Below, piece after piece: positions 25,974-33,758 of a stretch of 64,000 nucleotides of DNA (positions within the stretch are counted from its first letter, which is position 1; each line of letters opens with the position of its first letter). Where the stretch lies: contig NZ_WMKZ01000001.1 of NCBI RefSeq assembly GCF_019024285.1, positions 310,001 to 374,000 of the forward strand, read 5' to 3'. A program made the translations under genes and the position numbers. The notes under the pieces are model-generated. The model was given only the letters and a program-made list of their open reading frames with translations. It was not told the origin of the DNA and ran no database searches. The DNA is from Alkalihalobacterium elongatum (GTDB lineage Bacteria > Bacillota > Bacilli > Bacillales > Bacillaceae_F).

Positions 25974-26954
25974 CTATTCTTTCGTCTCTAAAGGCTTAAG
26001 TTTTGCTTCGATTTCTTCACGTTGATGTTCAAAATATGGAGGTAGTGACAGTCTTTCTCCTAAATGTTCAAACGATTCATCTCCTTCAAAACCAGGACCG
26101 TCTGTAGCAAGTTCATATAAAATTCCATTCGCTTCACGGAAATAAAGTGACTTAAAATAATATCTTTCTACAAAACCTGAATTTGGTATTCGCAATTGTT
26201 TTAAGTAACTTGCCCACCCACGTAATTCTTCCTCATTTTCAACTCGGAAAGCTACGTGATGAACACTACCTCGACCTTGTCTCTCAACAGGTAGGTCGTT
26301 TCTTTCTTCTAAATGAACTTCTGTTCCTGTACCACCTTCACCCGTTTCAAACACTCTAACATCTGGTTGGCCATTAATAAGTGATGGATAGGAATCTTTT
26401 TCTCGATAACCTAATAGCTCGGTAAGTATTTCAGCAGATCGGTCTACTTTTGCAACGGTTAAAATAACAGGACCCAATCCATAAATCGCATGTTCAGTGG
26501 GTACGGGGGCCTTATCCCAAGGCTTTCCTCCAGCAACACCAGCATTATTTTCATCTGAAACGAGCATTAACCGCTGACCTTCAAAATCACGGAACGCTAA
26601 TGTTTTTCTTCCTGTATGTTGAGAGATTTCATCATGGTCTATCTTATTTTGTTCAAATCGTTGCTTCCAAAAGTTCAATGAAGCGTCACTAGGAACTCGA
26701 AGTGACGTCGTACTAATACTATTAGTCCCGTAATGTGTTTGTCCCGCATAAGGCAATTCAAAAAAGGTTAAGTCCGTACCTGGGTTACCTCGTTCATCTG
26801 CATAAAAGAGGTGATAAACCGACGTATCATCTTGGTTAATTGATTTTTTGACGAGCCGCATGCCTAACGTTTTCGTATAAAACTCATAGTTTCTTTTCGC
26901 ATCGGCTGTAATGGCTGAAACGTGATGTTGTCCTCTTAACGGTTTTAATTCCAT
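25974..26954 (-). CDS. mhqO: Ring-cleaving dioxygenase, MhqO/MhqE-like
   Basis: A 326-residue vicinal-oxygen-chelate dioxygenase with two glyoxalase-like modules. Metal-ligand candidates are the His of GQHHVSAI (N-terminal), the His of GSVHHVAFR (about 220-228) and the Glu of GILYELATDGPGF (about 277-289). The family opens quinone or catechol rings during thiol-reactive stress. First gene of an operon with the MhqD-like hydrolase. Which of MhqA, MhqE or MhqO is the ortholog cannot be told. Confidence 0.9.
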   Translation of the reverse strand: MELKPLRGQHHVSAITADAKRNYEFYTKTLGMRLVKKSINQDDTSVYHLFYADERGNPGTDLTFFELPYAGQTHYGTNSISTTSLRVPSDASLNFWKQRFEQNKIDHDEISQHTGRKTLAFRDFEGQRLMLVSDENNAGVAGGKPWDKAPVPTEHAIYGLGPVILTVAKVDRSAEILTELLGYREKDSYPSLINGQPDVRVFETGEGGTGTEVHLEERNDLPVERQGRGSVHHVAFRVENEEELRGWASYLKQLRIPNSGFVERYYFKSLYFREANGILYELATDGPGFEGDESFEHLGERLSLPPYFEHQREEIEAKLKPLETKE

Positions 26955-27037
26955 ATCTTCACGCCCTTCATTTTTTTACCTTATATTTAAGTTTAGTACT
27001 TCACTTTTTCACTGTAAAGAATACTGCTTAAGACCTG

Positions 27038-27652
27038 TTACTCCACTCTGGCTCCATATGAACGTAAAAAGGATACCGCTTGACCAATATCCATTCGAGC
27101 TCCTTTCACATCCATCGATTTGAAATCTACTCCTTCTAATAGTGCCCCACGTAAATCAGCACCATTTAATCTAGTTTTACTTAACTGGCATCGGGTTAAA
27201 TCAGAATCTCGCAAATCTACTTTTTCTAAATTAGCTTCAGTTAAATCCGCTTCTGCAAGTTTAATTCCCCGTAACTTTTGCTTTGATAAATTGGCGTATC
27301 GTAAATTAGTATATGACCAATCACCGCCTACAATCGTCATCCCATCCAAATTGGCTTCTGCAAAATCAGAGCCCGTCATTTTACATTCTTTAAAAACAGC
27401 TACAAATAAACTAGCGGCACCAAACAAGCAATTAGTAAAAGACGAGCCTGTATGCGATGATGCATTTAACTGTGCTCCTGTAAAATCACAATCGATAAAT
27501 TGGGAGCGTACCGTTGCTACTTCCTCAATGTGACACCCACGAAAACGACAGCGCACAAAAAGACAATTTTTCAATTCAGCCTCACGAAAGTTGATATCTG
27601 TAAAATCTATTTCAATAAATTCTTCCGCTAAAAACGTTCGCATCTTTTTCAA
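27038..27652 (-). CDS. Pentapeptide-repeat protein
   Basis: A 204-residue right-handed quadrilateral beta-helix protein with continuous A(D/N)LxX-type repeats (for example ADLTEANLEKVDLRDSDL). Size and pattern resemble the McbG/Qnr group, some of which protect DNA gyrase from quinolones or toxins. That activity cannot be assumed here. The start is ambiguous: TTG at 27652 (GGAG very close) or ATG at 27643. It directly follows the PhzF gene, so the two are probably cotranscribed. Confidence 0.88.
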   Translation of the reverse strand: MKKMRTFLAEEFIEIDFTDINFREAELKNCLFVRCRFRGCHIEEVATVRSQFIDCDFTGAQLNASSHTGSSFTNCLFGAASLFVAVFKECKMTGSDFAEANLDGMTIVGGDWSYTNLRYANLSKQKLRGIKLAEADLTEANLEKVDLRDSDLTRCQLSKTRLNGADLRGALLEGVDFKSMDVKGARMDIGQAVSFLRSYGARVE

Positions 27653-27658
27653 ATACTC

Positions 27659-28561
27659 CTATCGTAATCTCAATGTTCCTGAAATTGTACAAACAGCACT
27701 ACCACCTACTTGTATAACTGGACCGTTTTCACTAAATGAAGTTTTTATATGTAATCTTCCAGGACGACCAGCAGCGTAACCTTGACTTATGTAAAATTCA
27801 TGGTTTCTATTACTTTCAAGAATATTTTCCAACAGAAAATAGCCCGCTAATGCACCGTTAGCAGAACCCGTCACAGGATCTTCCGCAATTCCAACAGCAG
27901 GGGCAAAATCTCGTGTATACACTTTCATACCCTCTTCTTGGCTGTCAAATGTGAAAAGATGCGTTGTACATATGTCATGCATTAGATTATGTTCTTTTAA
28001 CTGGTCAATCATTGGGGTGGCTTCATCAATTGCTTTTCGTGTATTAACAGGAATTAATAAGTGCCAATTCCCTGTATAGCCGAGTTTTATTGGAAATTCT
28101 GCCTCCAGTTCGCTAGTTGAAATACCGACCAACTTCGAAATCTCTTGAATGTCTGTAGCTAACTCTTTTACCTGTGGCGTCGTCTGCGTCATAATAACCG
28201 ATTGAAGCTTTCCGTTGTCCATAGAAAATTCAATCGGGACTACCCCAATGTTCGTTTTAAAATGAATGGACTCAGCCTTAGCTAACCAACTATATTCTGT
28301 TGCCATCGTCCAAGCAGCTGCCAGCGTTGCATGCCCACAAAAATCAATTTCTTGCGTAGGTGTGAAAAAGCGGACACGAAAATCAGTAGCTTCTTGGTCA
28401 TCAGGCATTAAAAATGCCGTTTCAGACAAATTTAATTCTCGAGCAATTTTTTGCATTTCAACTTCAGTTAAATGAGTGGCATCTGGGACTACTCCCGCAG
28501 GATTTCCCCCAAATGGTTCAGTTGTAAACGCATCAACATGGTAGATTTGAATGTTTCTCAA
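27659..28561 (-). CDS. PhzF family isomerase-like protein
   Basis: A 300-residue diaminopimelate-epimerase-fold protein with FTTEPFGGNPAGVV, the catalytic-Glu region LNLSETAFLMP, FTPTQEIDFCGHATLAAAW and EDPVTGSANGALAGY, all PhzF hallmarks. Members include YddE/YHI9; natural substrates are mostly unknown. A TTG at 28561 is chosen because GAGGG sits 9 nt before it; an ATG at 28570 is too close to that site. Confidence 0.88.
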   Translation of the reverse strand: MRNIQIYHVDAFTTEPFGGNPAGVVPDATHLTEVEMQKIARELNLSETAFLMPDDQEATDFRVRFFTPTQEIDFCGHATLAAAWTMATEYSWLAKAESIHFKTNIGVVPIEFSMDNGKLQSVIMTQTTPQVKELATDIQEISKLVGISTSELEAEFPIKLGYTGNWHLLIPVNTRKAIDEATPMIDQLKEHNLMHDICTTHLFTFDSQEEGMKVYTRDFAPAVGIAEDPVTGSANGALAGYFLLENILESNRNHEFYISQGYAAGRPGRLHIKTSFSENGPVIQVGGSAVCTISGTLRLR

Positions 28562-28591
28562 GTAGATCATCCCTCTCTATTCAATTAAAAA

Positions 28592-28622
28592 GCAGCTCCA
28601 GTGAGTCAAACTAGAACTGCTA
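28592..28622 (-). terminator. Terminator of the DJ-1/PfpI gene
   Basis: AGCAGCTC pairs with GAACTGCT (one G-T pair); on the minus strand the stem is followed by TTTTTAATT. Confidence 0.7.
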
Positions 28623-28642
28623 CGCTTCGATGTCTTATAGGT

Positions 28643-29161
28643 TTATGCTAATACTTTAATAAATTCTCTCATGTAATCTGGCAAATCTGGTGGACGACGG
28701 CTCGACACAAGATTCCCATCAACTACAACTGGCTCATTCACCCATGTAGCACCCGCATTTTCCATATCGTCTTTTATTCCAGGTGTACTCGTAACTGTTT
28801 TGCCATTAAGAATTTTGGCTGAAATTAATACCCAACCCGCATGACAAATTTGTCCAATTGGCTTGTTTTGTTCATTTAATATTCGAACCATTTGTAGTAC
28901 ATCCTCATATCGTCTTAACTTATCTGGAGACCACCCACCAGGTACGAGAATAGCGTCATATTTTTCAGCATCTACTTCATCGAATGCCATATCACTGACG
29001 ATTGGTACACCGTATTTTCCAATGTATTCTTCATTTGCCTTTTCACCAACAATATGTACGGTTGCCCCTTCTTCACGACACCGCAAAACGGGATACCATA
29101 ACTCTAAATCCTCAAAATCATCACTGACGAGTTGAATGATCTTTTTACCTTCAAGTTTCAA
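28643..29161 (-). CDS. DJ-1/PfpI family protein (YfkM-like)
   Basis: A 172-residue type 1 glutamine-amidotransferase-like protein. The nucleophile elbow is QICHAGW, the active-site Glu lies in the N-terminal DDFEDLELWYPVLRCREEG region, and VPGGWSPDKLRR precedes. It matches the general-stress YfkM/YhbO group, reported as deglycase, glyoxalase or chaperone. Followed by a terminator. Confidence 0.9.
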   Translation of the reverse strand: MKLEGKKIIQLVSDDFEDLELWYPVLRCREEGATVHIVGEKANEEYIGKYGVPIVSDMAFDEVDAEKYDAILVPGGWSPDKLRRYEDVLQMVRILNEQNKPIGQICHAGWVLISAKILNGKTVTSTPGIKDDMENAGATWVNEPVVVDGNLVSSRRPPDLPDYMREFIKVLA

Positions 29162-29206
29162 ATAAATACCTCCTTAGACAAATAGTAGACTAAGTTTATT
29201 TTCTCA

Positions 29207-31045
29207 CTATCGAGAAGTCGAATGCAAATGAGGCGGTTTTGAATTTTCATTTTGCAAATGAAAAAAGGAGTATGAAAAAACGAGCCCCAAAACATATAAC
29301 AGCAGTGCAAAATAAGCAGGAAGTAAATGAATAAAATCAGTATATCCAATCGCAAAATGAACCCCGATACCTGCTGTAAAGGCTGGAATTCCGCCTAGAA
29401 ACAGCATCCACCAAACCCATTTGTTACCCTGTTGAAATCCCCATAACGCTATCATAAGAATTAAAAGCCCCACACTAAGTAACGCGCCGCCAAATCCTGC
29501 TCGGTCATGAGCAATTACAGGGATCAGCCGTTCATTAAACTTGTTGAGCATTTCAGGCGGCATACAAATATAGGTTAAGTCAGTTGCAATAAACACATTC
29601 GTAATCCCAATATAAGCAATCGTTAAACCACCAAAAACAAATGAAAATCCGAGAATAACTAAGGCAAACTGGCCAAATAGACTTTTTTTCCAAATTACAT
29701 GGTTTCTTTGATTTGTTGATTTTGCAGTTCCGTTGACCTTTTTTGTTTTTACAAACCCAACAAGATAGAAAGGTAAAAGAACGAGCCAAAATATAAGATG
29801 CAGCCAGTCAAAATAACCATATCCGATAAATAGAAAGATGCCAAGAAAACCAATAATAGCTGCTGTATCTGTCGCTTGCTTCGCCCACTTCAACCCCTGA
29901 CGAATGCCGTATCTCGCCAACCCCATATAAACGATTCCACCCGAAATCATCGTACCAGCTAAAGTCATCCTATCATGTGCCATAAAGTAGAGAATACGCT
30001 CATTAAACACATAAATCGTTTCACGATTCATTTCTAAAAAATATTCGTCATACGGTAGAATAATGCTAGACATACTAATGAGTAATGTAATAAGTCCTCC
30101 AATTACGATTGATAGACCAAAAAGGAAATACCACATCCAGCCTGATTGCGGTCGTTCACAGTCGTGAACTTGAGACAGCTGTACCTCCTTAATTCTCTTC
30201 GTCAAGCCTGGACCTGAAAAAACATAGCCGCCTGATAACATGAGCAAATCTACTTTTGCATTAATCAATTGAAGTGCATCCGCTGGTTCACGAACACCTC
30301 CAACGGTAATGATTGTTTTCTTATAGTCTTGTTCTTTTAATACATTTATCGCCTTAAGGTGCTCTTCCAAATTTAATTCGTCACCTATGTTACCGATTTC
30401 ATCTAGGACAATACCTGAATACATTTTCTTAATAGATTTTACTACTTCTTTATTTAGTTGATTTGGCTTTATTGCTATGTAAACTAGTTTATCCGTCACA
30501 CTAGGATCAACTACCCTATTAAAACTAAATTCAATGATAAATGCATCAGCATATTTTTCTAGTGCATTGATGATTCCTTGCTGGTCTTTCTCATTGCCAG
30601 CAATCCGGATAAAAACAGGCTGTTTTCGTTTGAATTGTTTTAACTGTTCTATCGTCTTTTCCAGTCCCACCGACTCAAAGTTTTGTGAAAATTCGATGTA
30701 ATTTTCTTTTAGATGAACGATTGGAGGTTCCCCATTATTATTAGGTTCGGTTGTTACTGGACCAATTTCAATAAAACCAAAACCAAGATTGCTAAAGGCT
30801 TTTGTACCAGATAATAGCGGATCCACTTTTCCAGAAAACCCGATAGAATTACGGAAGTGAATTTGATCTACTTCTTTAGCCAGAAGAGGTGATGACTCTT
30901 CTCGCCCAAGAAAGTTAATCAGATGGTGACCACCTGGCGCTGACGATATTCTATTCATTCCTTTATGGATAAACTCTCTTGAATGATGAGGAGATAAGCT
31001 TGAAAGTATCGGTTTAAATAAAATATGATAGGACCAATCAGGCAT
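29207..31045 (-). CDS. Degenerate PyrD-like domain fused to duplicated membrane domain
   Basis: A 612-residue fusion. Residues about 5-300 resemble class 2 dihydroorotate dehydrogenase (FGFIEIGPVTTEPNNNGEPP; FMN-phosphate region TVGGVREPADALQL...GPGLTKRI), but the usual GLDKNG segment reads SGKVDPLLSG and the Asn/Ser catalytic region is degenerate. Residues about 310-600 hold about eight membrane helices in two similar halves, each with N-E-R, AHDR and a later GY-x-D-x-x-HL motif. No pyr genes are near. The ATG at 31045 follows GGAGGG. It may bind flavin or act as a sensor; function unknown. Confidence 0.82.
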   Translation of the reverse strand: MPDWSYHILFKPILSSLSPHHSREFIHKGMNRISSAPGGHHLINFLGREESSPLLAKEVDQIHFRNSIGFSGKVDPLLSGTKAFSNLGFGFIEIGPVTTEPNNNGEPPIVHLKENYIEFSQNFESVGLEKTIEQLKQFKRKQPVFIRIAGNEKDQQGIINALEKYADAFIIEFSFNRVVDPSVTDKLVYIAIKPNQLNKEVVKSIKKMYSGIVLDEIGNIGDELNLEEHLKAINVLKEQDYKKTIITVGGVREPADALQLINAKVDLLMLSGGYVFSGPGLTKRIKEVQLSQVHDCERPQSGWMWYFLFGLSIVIGGLITLLISMSSIILPYDEYFLEMNRETIYVFNERILYFMAHDRMTLAGTMISGGIVYMGLARYGIRQGLKWAKQATDTAAIIGFLGIFLFIGYGYFDWLHLIFWLVLLPFYLVGFVKTKKVNGTAKSTNQRNHVIWKKSLFGQFALVILGFSFVFGGLTIAYIGITNVFIATDLTYICMPPEMLNKFNERLIPVIAHDRAGFGGALLSVGLLILMIALWGFQQGNKWVWWMLFLGGIPAFTAGIGVHFAIGYTDFIHLLPAYFALLLYVLGLVFSYSFFHLQNENSKPPHLHSTSR

Positions 31046-31086
31046 TGTCACCCTCCTTTCAAATGACAGATAGAGTCTGTATCTTT

Positions 31087-31411
31087 TTAATCAAACGGAA
31101 ATTCATAGACCTTATACTTGAATTGTTGCTGAAATCCAATACTTTCTGCTACCGCTATTGATGGAGCGTTTACCTCCATACAATCCCAGTATGGTACCAT
31201 CCCGTTTCCTAAGCATTCATTTGCAAATGTATAGGCCAACTTCTTAGCGAATTGATTTCCACAACGGGGGTCGTTCCGTTTCAATATCAATACCATGGTA
31301 CTTTCCTCCAACAAATCCTGATAAGCATACACTGACGATATCTTCACCTTTTAACACACAAAATCCAATTCCTTTTTCAAGAAACTCACGCTCTGGATGC
31401 CAAAAGTTAAA
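31087..31411 (-). pseudogene. Broken GNAT acetyltransferase gene
   Basis: The 3' part encodes a typical GNAT C-terminus (FAKKLAYTFANECLGNGM, WDCMEVNAPSIAVAESIGF, KVYEFPF). Upstream codons in another frame give matching earlier sequence (FWHPEREFLEKGIGF, VSVCLSGFVGGKYHGIDIE). The frames switch at a run of five C's on the coding strand near 31265. The N-terminal third is missing, with a stop just above 31411. It is a decayed gene unless the shift is a sequencing error. Confidence 0.75.
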
Positions 31412-31484
31412 TATTTATTCTTTAAAAATTTACTATCCTAATAGACTTTTTTGAATTAATTAGTTCACTCGAAATTTTTATAAC

Positions 31485-31583
31485 TTAGTGGTGTGGTTCA
31501 AGCTTCGGTTCTTTAGTTTTTTGAAATGTTTCTTTTGTTAGCTTATAAACCCTTTGGTTTGAAGCTTCAAGATTACGCTTCAT
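31485..31583 (-). CDS. Possible 32-residue small protein
   Basis: A short ORF with AGAAGGAAGAC before its ATG, encoding a Lys/Glu-rich peptide ending EPKLEPHH. It has no signal peptide. It lies between the broken GNAT gene and the cobalamin riboswitch and may itself be a remnant. No family recognised; low confidence. Confidence 0.35.
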   Translation of the reverse strand: MKRNLEASNQRVYKLTKETFQKTKEPKLEPHH

Positions 31584-31785
31584 GTCTTCCTTCTAAGATA
31601 AATGGTTTACACCTGAAAAACTCATGGGATTTTAATTCATAAATCACCTTTTTCGCCGCTTCACGTGGTTTGTTCTTTTACAAAATTATACACGATAAAG
31701 CTATGAAACTATATCTTTCTATTTAATTTAAACAAATCATCCCTATTAAAATGGCTCTAGTGACGATGTTTTTACAAAGTAATCA

Positions 31786-31815
31786 TTGTTTTTTCCAAAT
31801 TCGTAGTGTTATAAT
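31786..31815 (+). promoter_or_regulatory. Sigma-A promoter of the B12 riboswitch unit
   Basis: TTGTTT (31786-31791), 18-bp spacer, perfect TATAAT (31810-31815), about 30 bp before the aptamer. Confidence 0.6.
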
Positions 31816-31845
31816 GATATCCATTAAACAGAATATTGTGCTTTA

Positions 31846-32014
31846 TGGTACTTGTTGAACAAGTTTAAAAGGGAAATCGGTGCAAATCCGATGCGGTCCC
31901 GCCACTGTGAAGAGGAGCATGATCACCGAAAAGTCCACTGTCATTTTTGAGATGGGAAGGACGTGATCATGTGTTGAATCGAAGCCAGGAGACCTGCCAT
32001 TAAAGAGCAACACT
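31846..32014 (+). promoter_or_regulatory. Cobalamin (B12) riboswitch aptamer
   Basis: The conserved core elements occur in order: AAAAGGGAA with GGTGCAAATCCGATGCGG, TCCCGCCACTGTGA, AAGTCCACTGTCA, GGGAAGG, and the B12 box GAAGCCAGGAGACCTGCC at 31981-31998. It is followed by a terminator and then a CoA-transferase gene, so cobalamin should switch that gene off. Confidence 0.95.
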
Positions 32015-32092
32015 GTTATTTACCCACGAGGATGGGGAGGTGTTTAGGATGGAAGCTTTGATACGGATAGCAAAGGATTCGACCTAATACAA

Positions 32093-32125
32093 ACACACTC
32101 TCACATTTTGGGAGTGTGTTTTTTT
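32093..32125 (+). terminator. Riboswitch expression-platform terminator
   Basis: ACACACTC (32093-32100) pairs with GAGTGTGT (32112-32119), followed by a T-run to 32125, 40 bp before the CoA-transferase start. Confidence 0.9.
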
Positions 32126-32164
32126 AATTGATACAAAAGTATAGACAAATAAGGAGAGAAACGA

Positions 32165-33445
32165 ATGCTAATGCTATCAACCTATCAAGAAAAAGTTATG
32201 AGTGCAAACGATGCTGTTCGCTTAATTGAACCAGGAGATGAAATTATTACTCCTATTGCTGTCGGTGAACCTCCAGCTTTAATGGAGGCATTAATTGAAT
32301 TTGAAGGCCTTGATAACAATACACTGTATCAGATGCTTTCATTTAGGGAAGTAGTACCTGTTGCTAAAGACAAACTCAAGATTGTATCAATGTTTTTAAA
32401 CTCGTATGAACGAGCTGCGTATGCTAACCAGATGATCGATCTTTTACCCAACCATTTTTCAATCTTGCCAAGGATGTTACAAACAAGGGTCAAAAATCCT
32501 ATCATTATGGCTCAAGTATCACCAATTGATGACGAAGGTTATTTTTCATTAGGCACAAATTGTGATTATACGGCAACACTAGTCAACCATTCAAAAGCAA
32601 TATTCGTAGAAGTGAATGAAAATATGCCGAGAACATATGGAAAAAACCAAATTCATATCTCTCAAGTTAAAGCCATTATTGAGCATACTTCACCATTAGC
32701 TGTGACTGGAAAGCCAATAATCTCTGAAAAAGATAAAGCAATTGGACAGAATGTTGCGAACTTAATTAAAGATGGAGATACAATCCAAATAGGCTTTGGT
32801 TCTATACCAAATGCAGTCATGGAACATTTAATAAACTTTCGAAACTTAGGCGTATTTACAGAGATGTTTCCTGATGGTTTAGTAGATCTATATATTAGCG
32901 GTGCGATTACAAATCAAAATAAACCTTTTTACAAAGGAATTTCAACCGCAACATTTGCTTTTGGAAGTGATAGACTCTACCAGTTCATGCATGAAAACCC
33001 TGCCCTTTGCATGATCCCTGTTAACGAGTCAAACAGTATTAAGCGAATTTCAGAATTTGATCAGTTTGTTACAATTAACGGAACTGTAGAAGTTGACTTT
33101 TTAGGACAATGCAATTCGGAAATAGTGAAAGGAAGATATTATTCTTCGTCAGGTGGTCAATCTGACTTTGGAAAAGGCGTTACATTATGTAGAGATGGCC
33201 GTGGTATTATTTGTTTACACTCCACAACGAAAGACGAACAGATTTCCAAGATTGTTCCTTTTCTTAGTGAAAAATCGGTCGTTACAACATCCAAAAACGA
33301 TGTCGATATTATCGTCACGGAATATGGCGTGGCTCACTTAAAAAATAAAACGATTTCAGAACGTACACGGGCATTGATTGACATCTCCCACCCTAAATTT
33401 CGTGAGGAACTTACTTTTACTGCTAAGAGTATGGGATATCTTTAA
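32165..33445 (+). CDS. Acetyl-CoA hydrolase/CoA-transferase family protein
   Basis: A 426-residue class I CoA-transferase of the Cat1/4-hydroxybutyrate-CoA-transferase/acetyl-CoA hydrolase family. The predicted catalytic Glu is Glu233 in FTEMFPDGLVDL, GFGSIPNAV (210-218) is the CoA-site loop, and GGQSDFGKG lies in the C-terminal half. It moves CoA between carboxylic acids, for example acetate, propionate, succinate or 4-hydroxybutyrate; the exact pair is unknown. Expression is under a cobalamin riboswitch, which is unusual for this family. Start ATG with GGAGAG. Probably cotranscribed with the small gene at 33461. Confidence 0.9.
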   Translation: MLMLSTYQEKVMSANDAVRLIEPGDEIITPIAVGEPPALMEALIEFEGLDNNTLYQMLSFREVVPVAKDKLKIVSMFLNSYERAAYANQMIDLLPNHFSILPRMLQTRVKNPIIMAQVSPIDDEGYFSLGTNCDYTATLVNHSKAIFVEVNENMPRTYGKNQIHISQVKAIIEHTSPLAVTGKPIISEKDKAIGQNVANLIKDGDTIQIGFGSIPNAVMEHLINFRNLGVFTEMFPDGLVDLYISGAITNQNKPFYKGISTATFAFGSDRLYQFMHENPALCMIPVNESNSIKRISEFDQFVTINGTVEVDFLGQCNSEIVKGRYYSSSGGQSDFGKGVTLCRDGRGIICLHSTTKDEQISKIVPFLSEKSVVTTSKNDVDIIVTEYGVAHLKNKTISERTRALIDISHPKFREELTFTAKSMGYL

Positions 33446-33460
33446 AAAGGAGTGATTATC

Positions 33461-33655
33461 GTGGAAAAGTTTACGGCATATTATTTAAATCATTTACTAG
33501 GAGTTCTTGTAGCGAAGCCCGATTTTAATACGTTACTGGAGAGTTATGAAAATTTAAAAGTTGACCTTGAATCTAGGGATGATCAAGGTCGTAATATCGA
33601 ATCGTTAGATGAAGCTTTTAAACAAGCTGTTGAGCATTGGATGTTCGCTAATTAA
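33461..33655 (+). CDS. Small hypothetical protein after the CoA-transferase
   Basis: An unrecognised 64-residue protein, acidic and helical (LLESYENLKVDLESRDDQ, LDEAFKQAVEHWMF). The GTG at 33461 follows AAGGAG by 8 nt and lies 15 bp after the CoA-transferase stop, so it shares the B12-controlled transcript. A terminator follows. Its role in the unit is unknown. Confidence 0.7.
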   Translation: MEKFTAYYLNHLLGVLVAKPDFNTLLESYENLKVDLESRDDQGRNIESLDEAFKQAVEHWMFAN

Positions 33656-33672
33656 GTTACTATTAATATTAG

Positions 33673-33704
33673 AGCGGCTAGGTGTAACGTCCTTAGCCGC
33701 TTTT
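33673..33704 (+). terminator. Terminator of the B12-controlled operon
   Basis: AGCGGCTA (33673-33680) pairs with TAGCCGCT (33694-33701), followed by TTTCTTCTT. Confidence 0.85.
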
Positions 33705-33758
33705 CTTCTTACAAGTGTAAAAGTAATATTGTAGTTAGGTCACTACTTTTAATAGCGA

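Noticed and set aside
27038-27652. Quinolone-resistance (Qnr) gene call for the pentapeptide protein
   Set aside because: Only the repeat pattern is shared; no Qnr-specific loops can be confirmed by eye.
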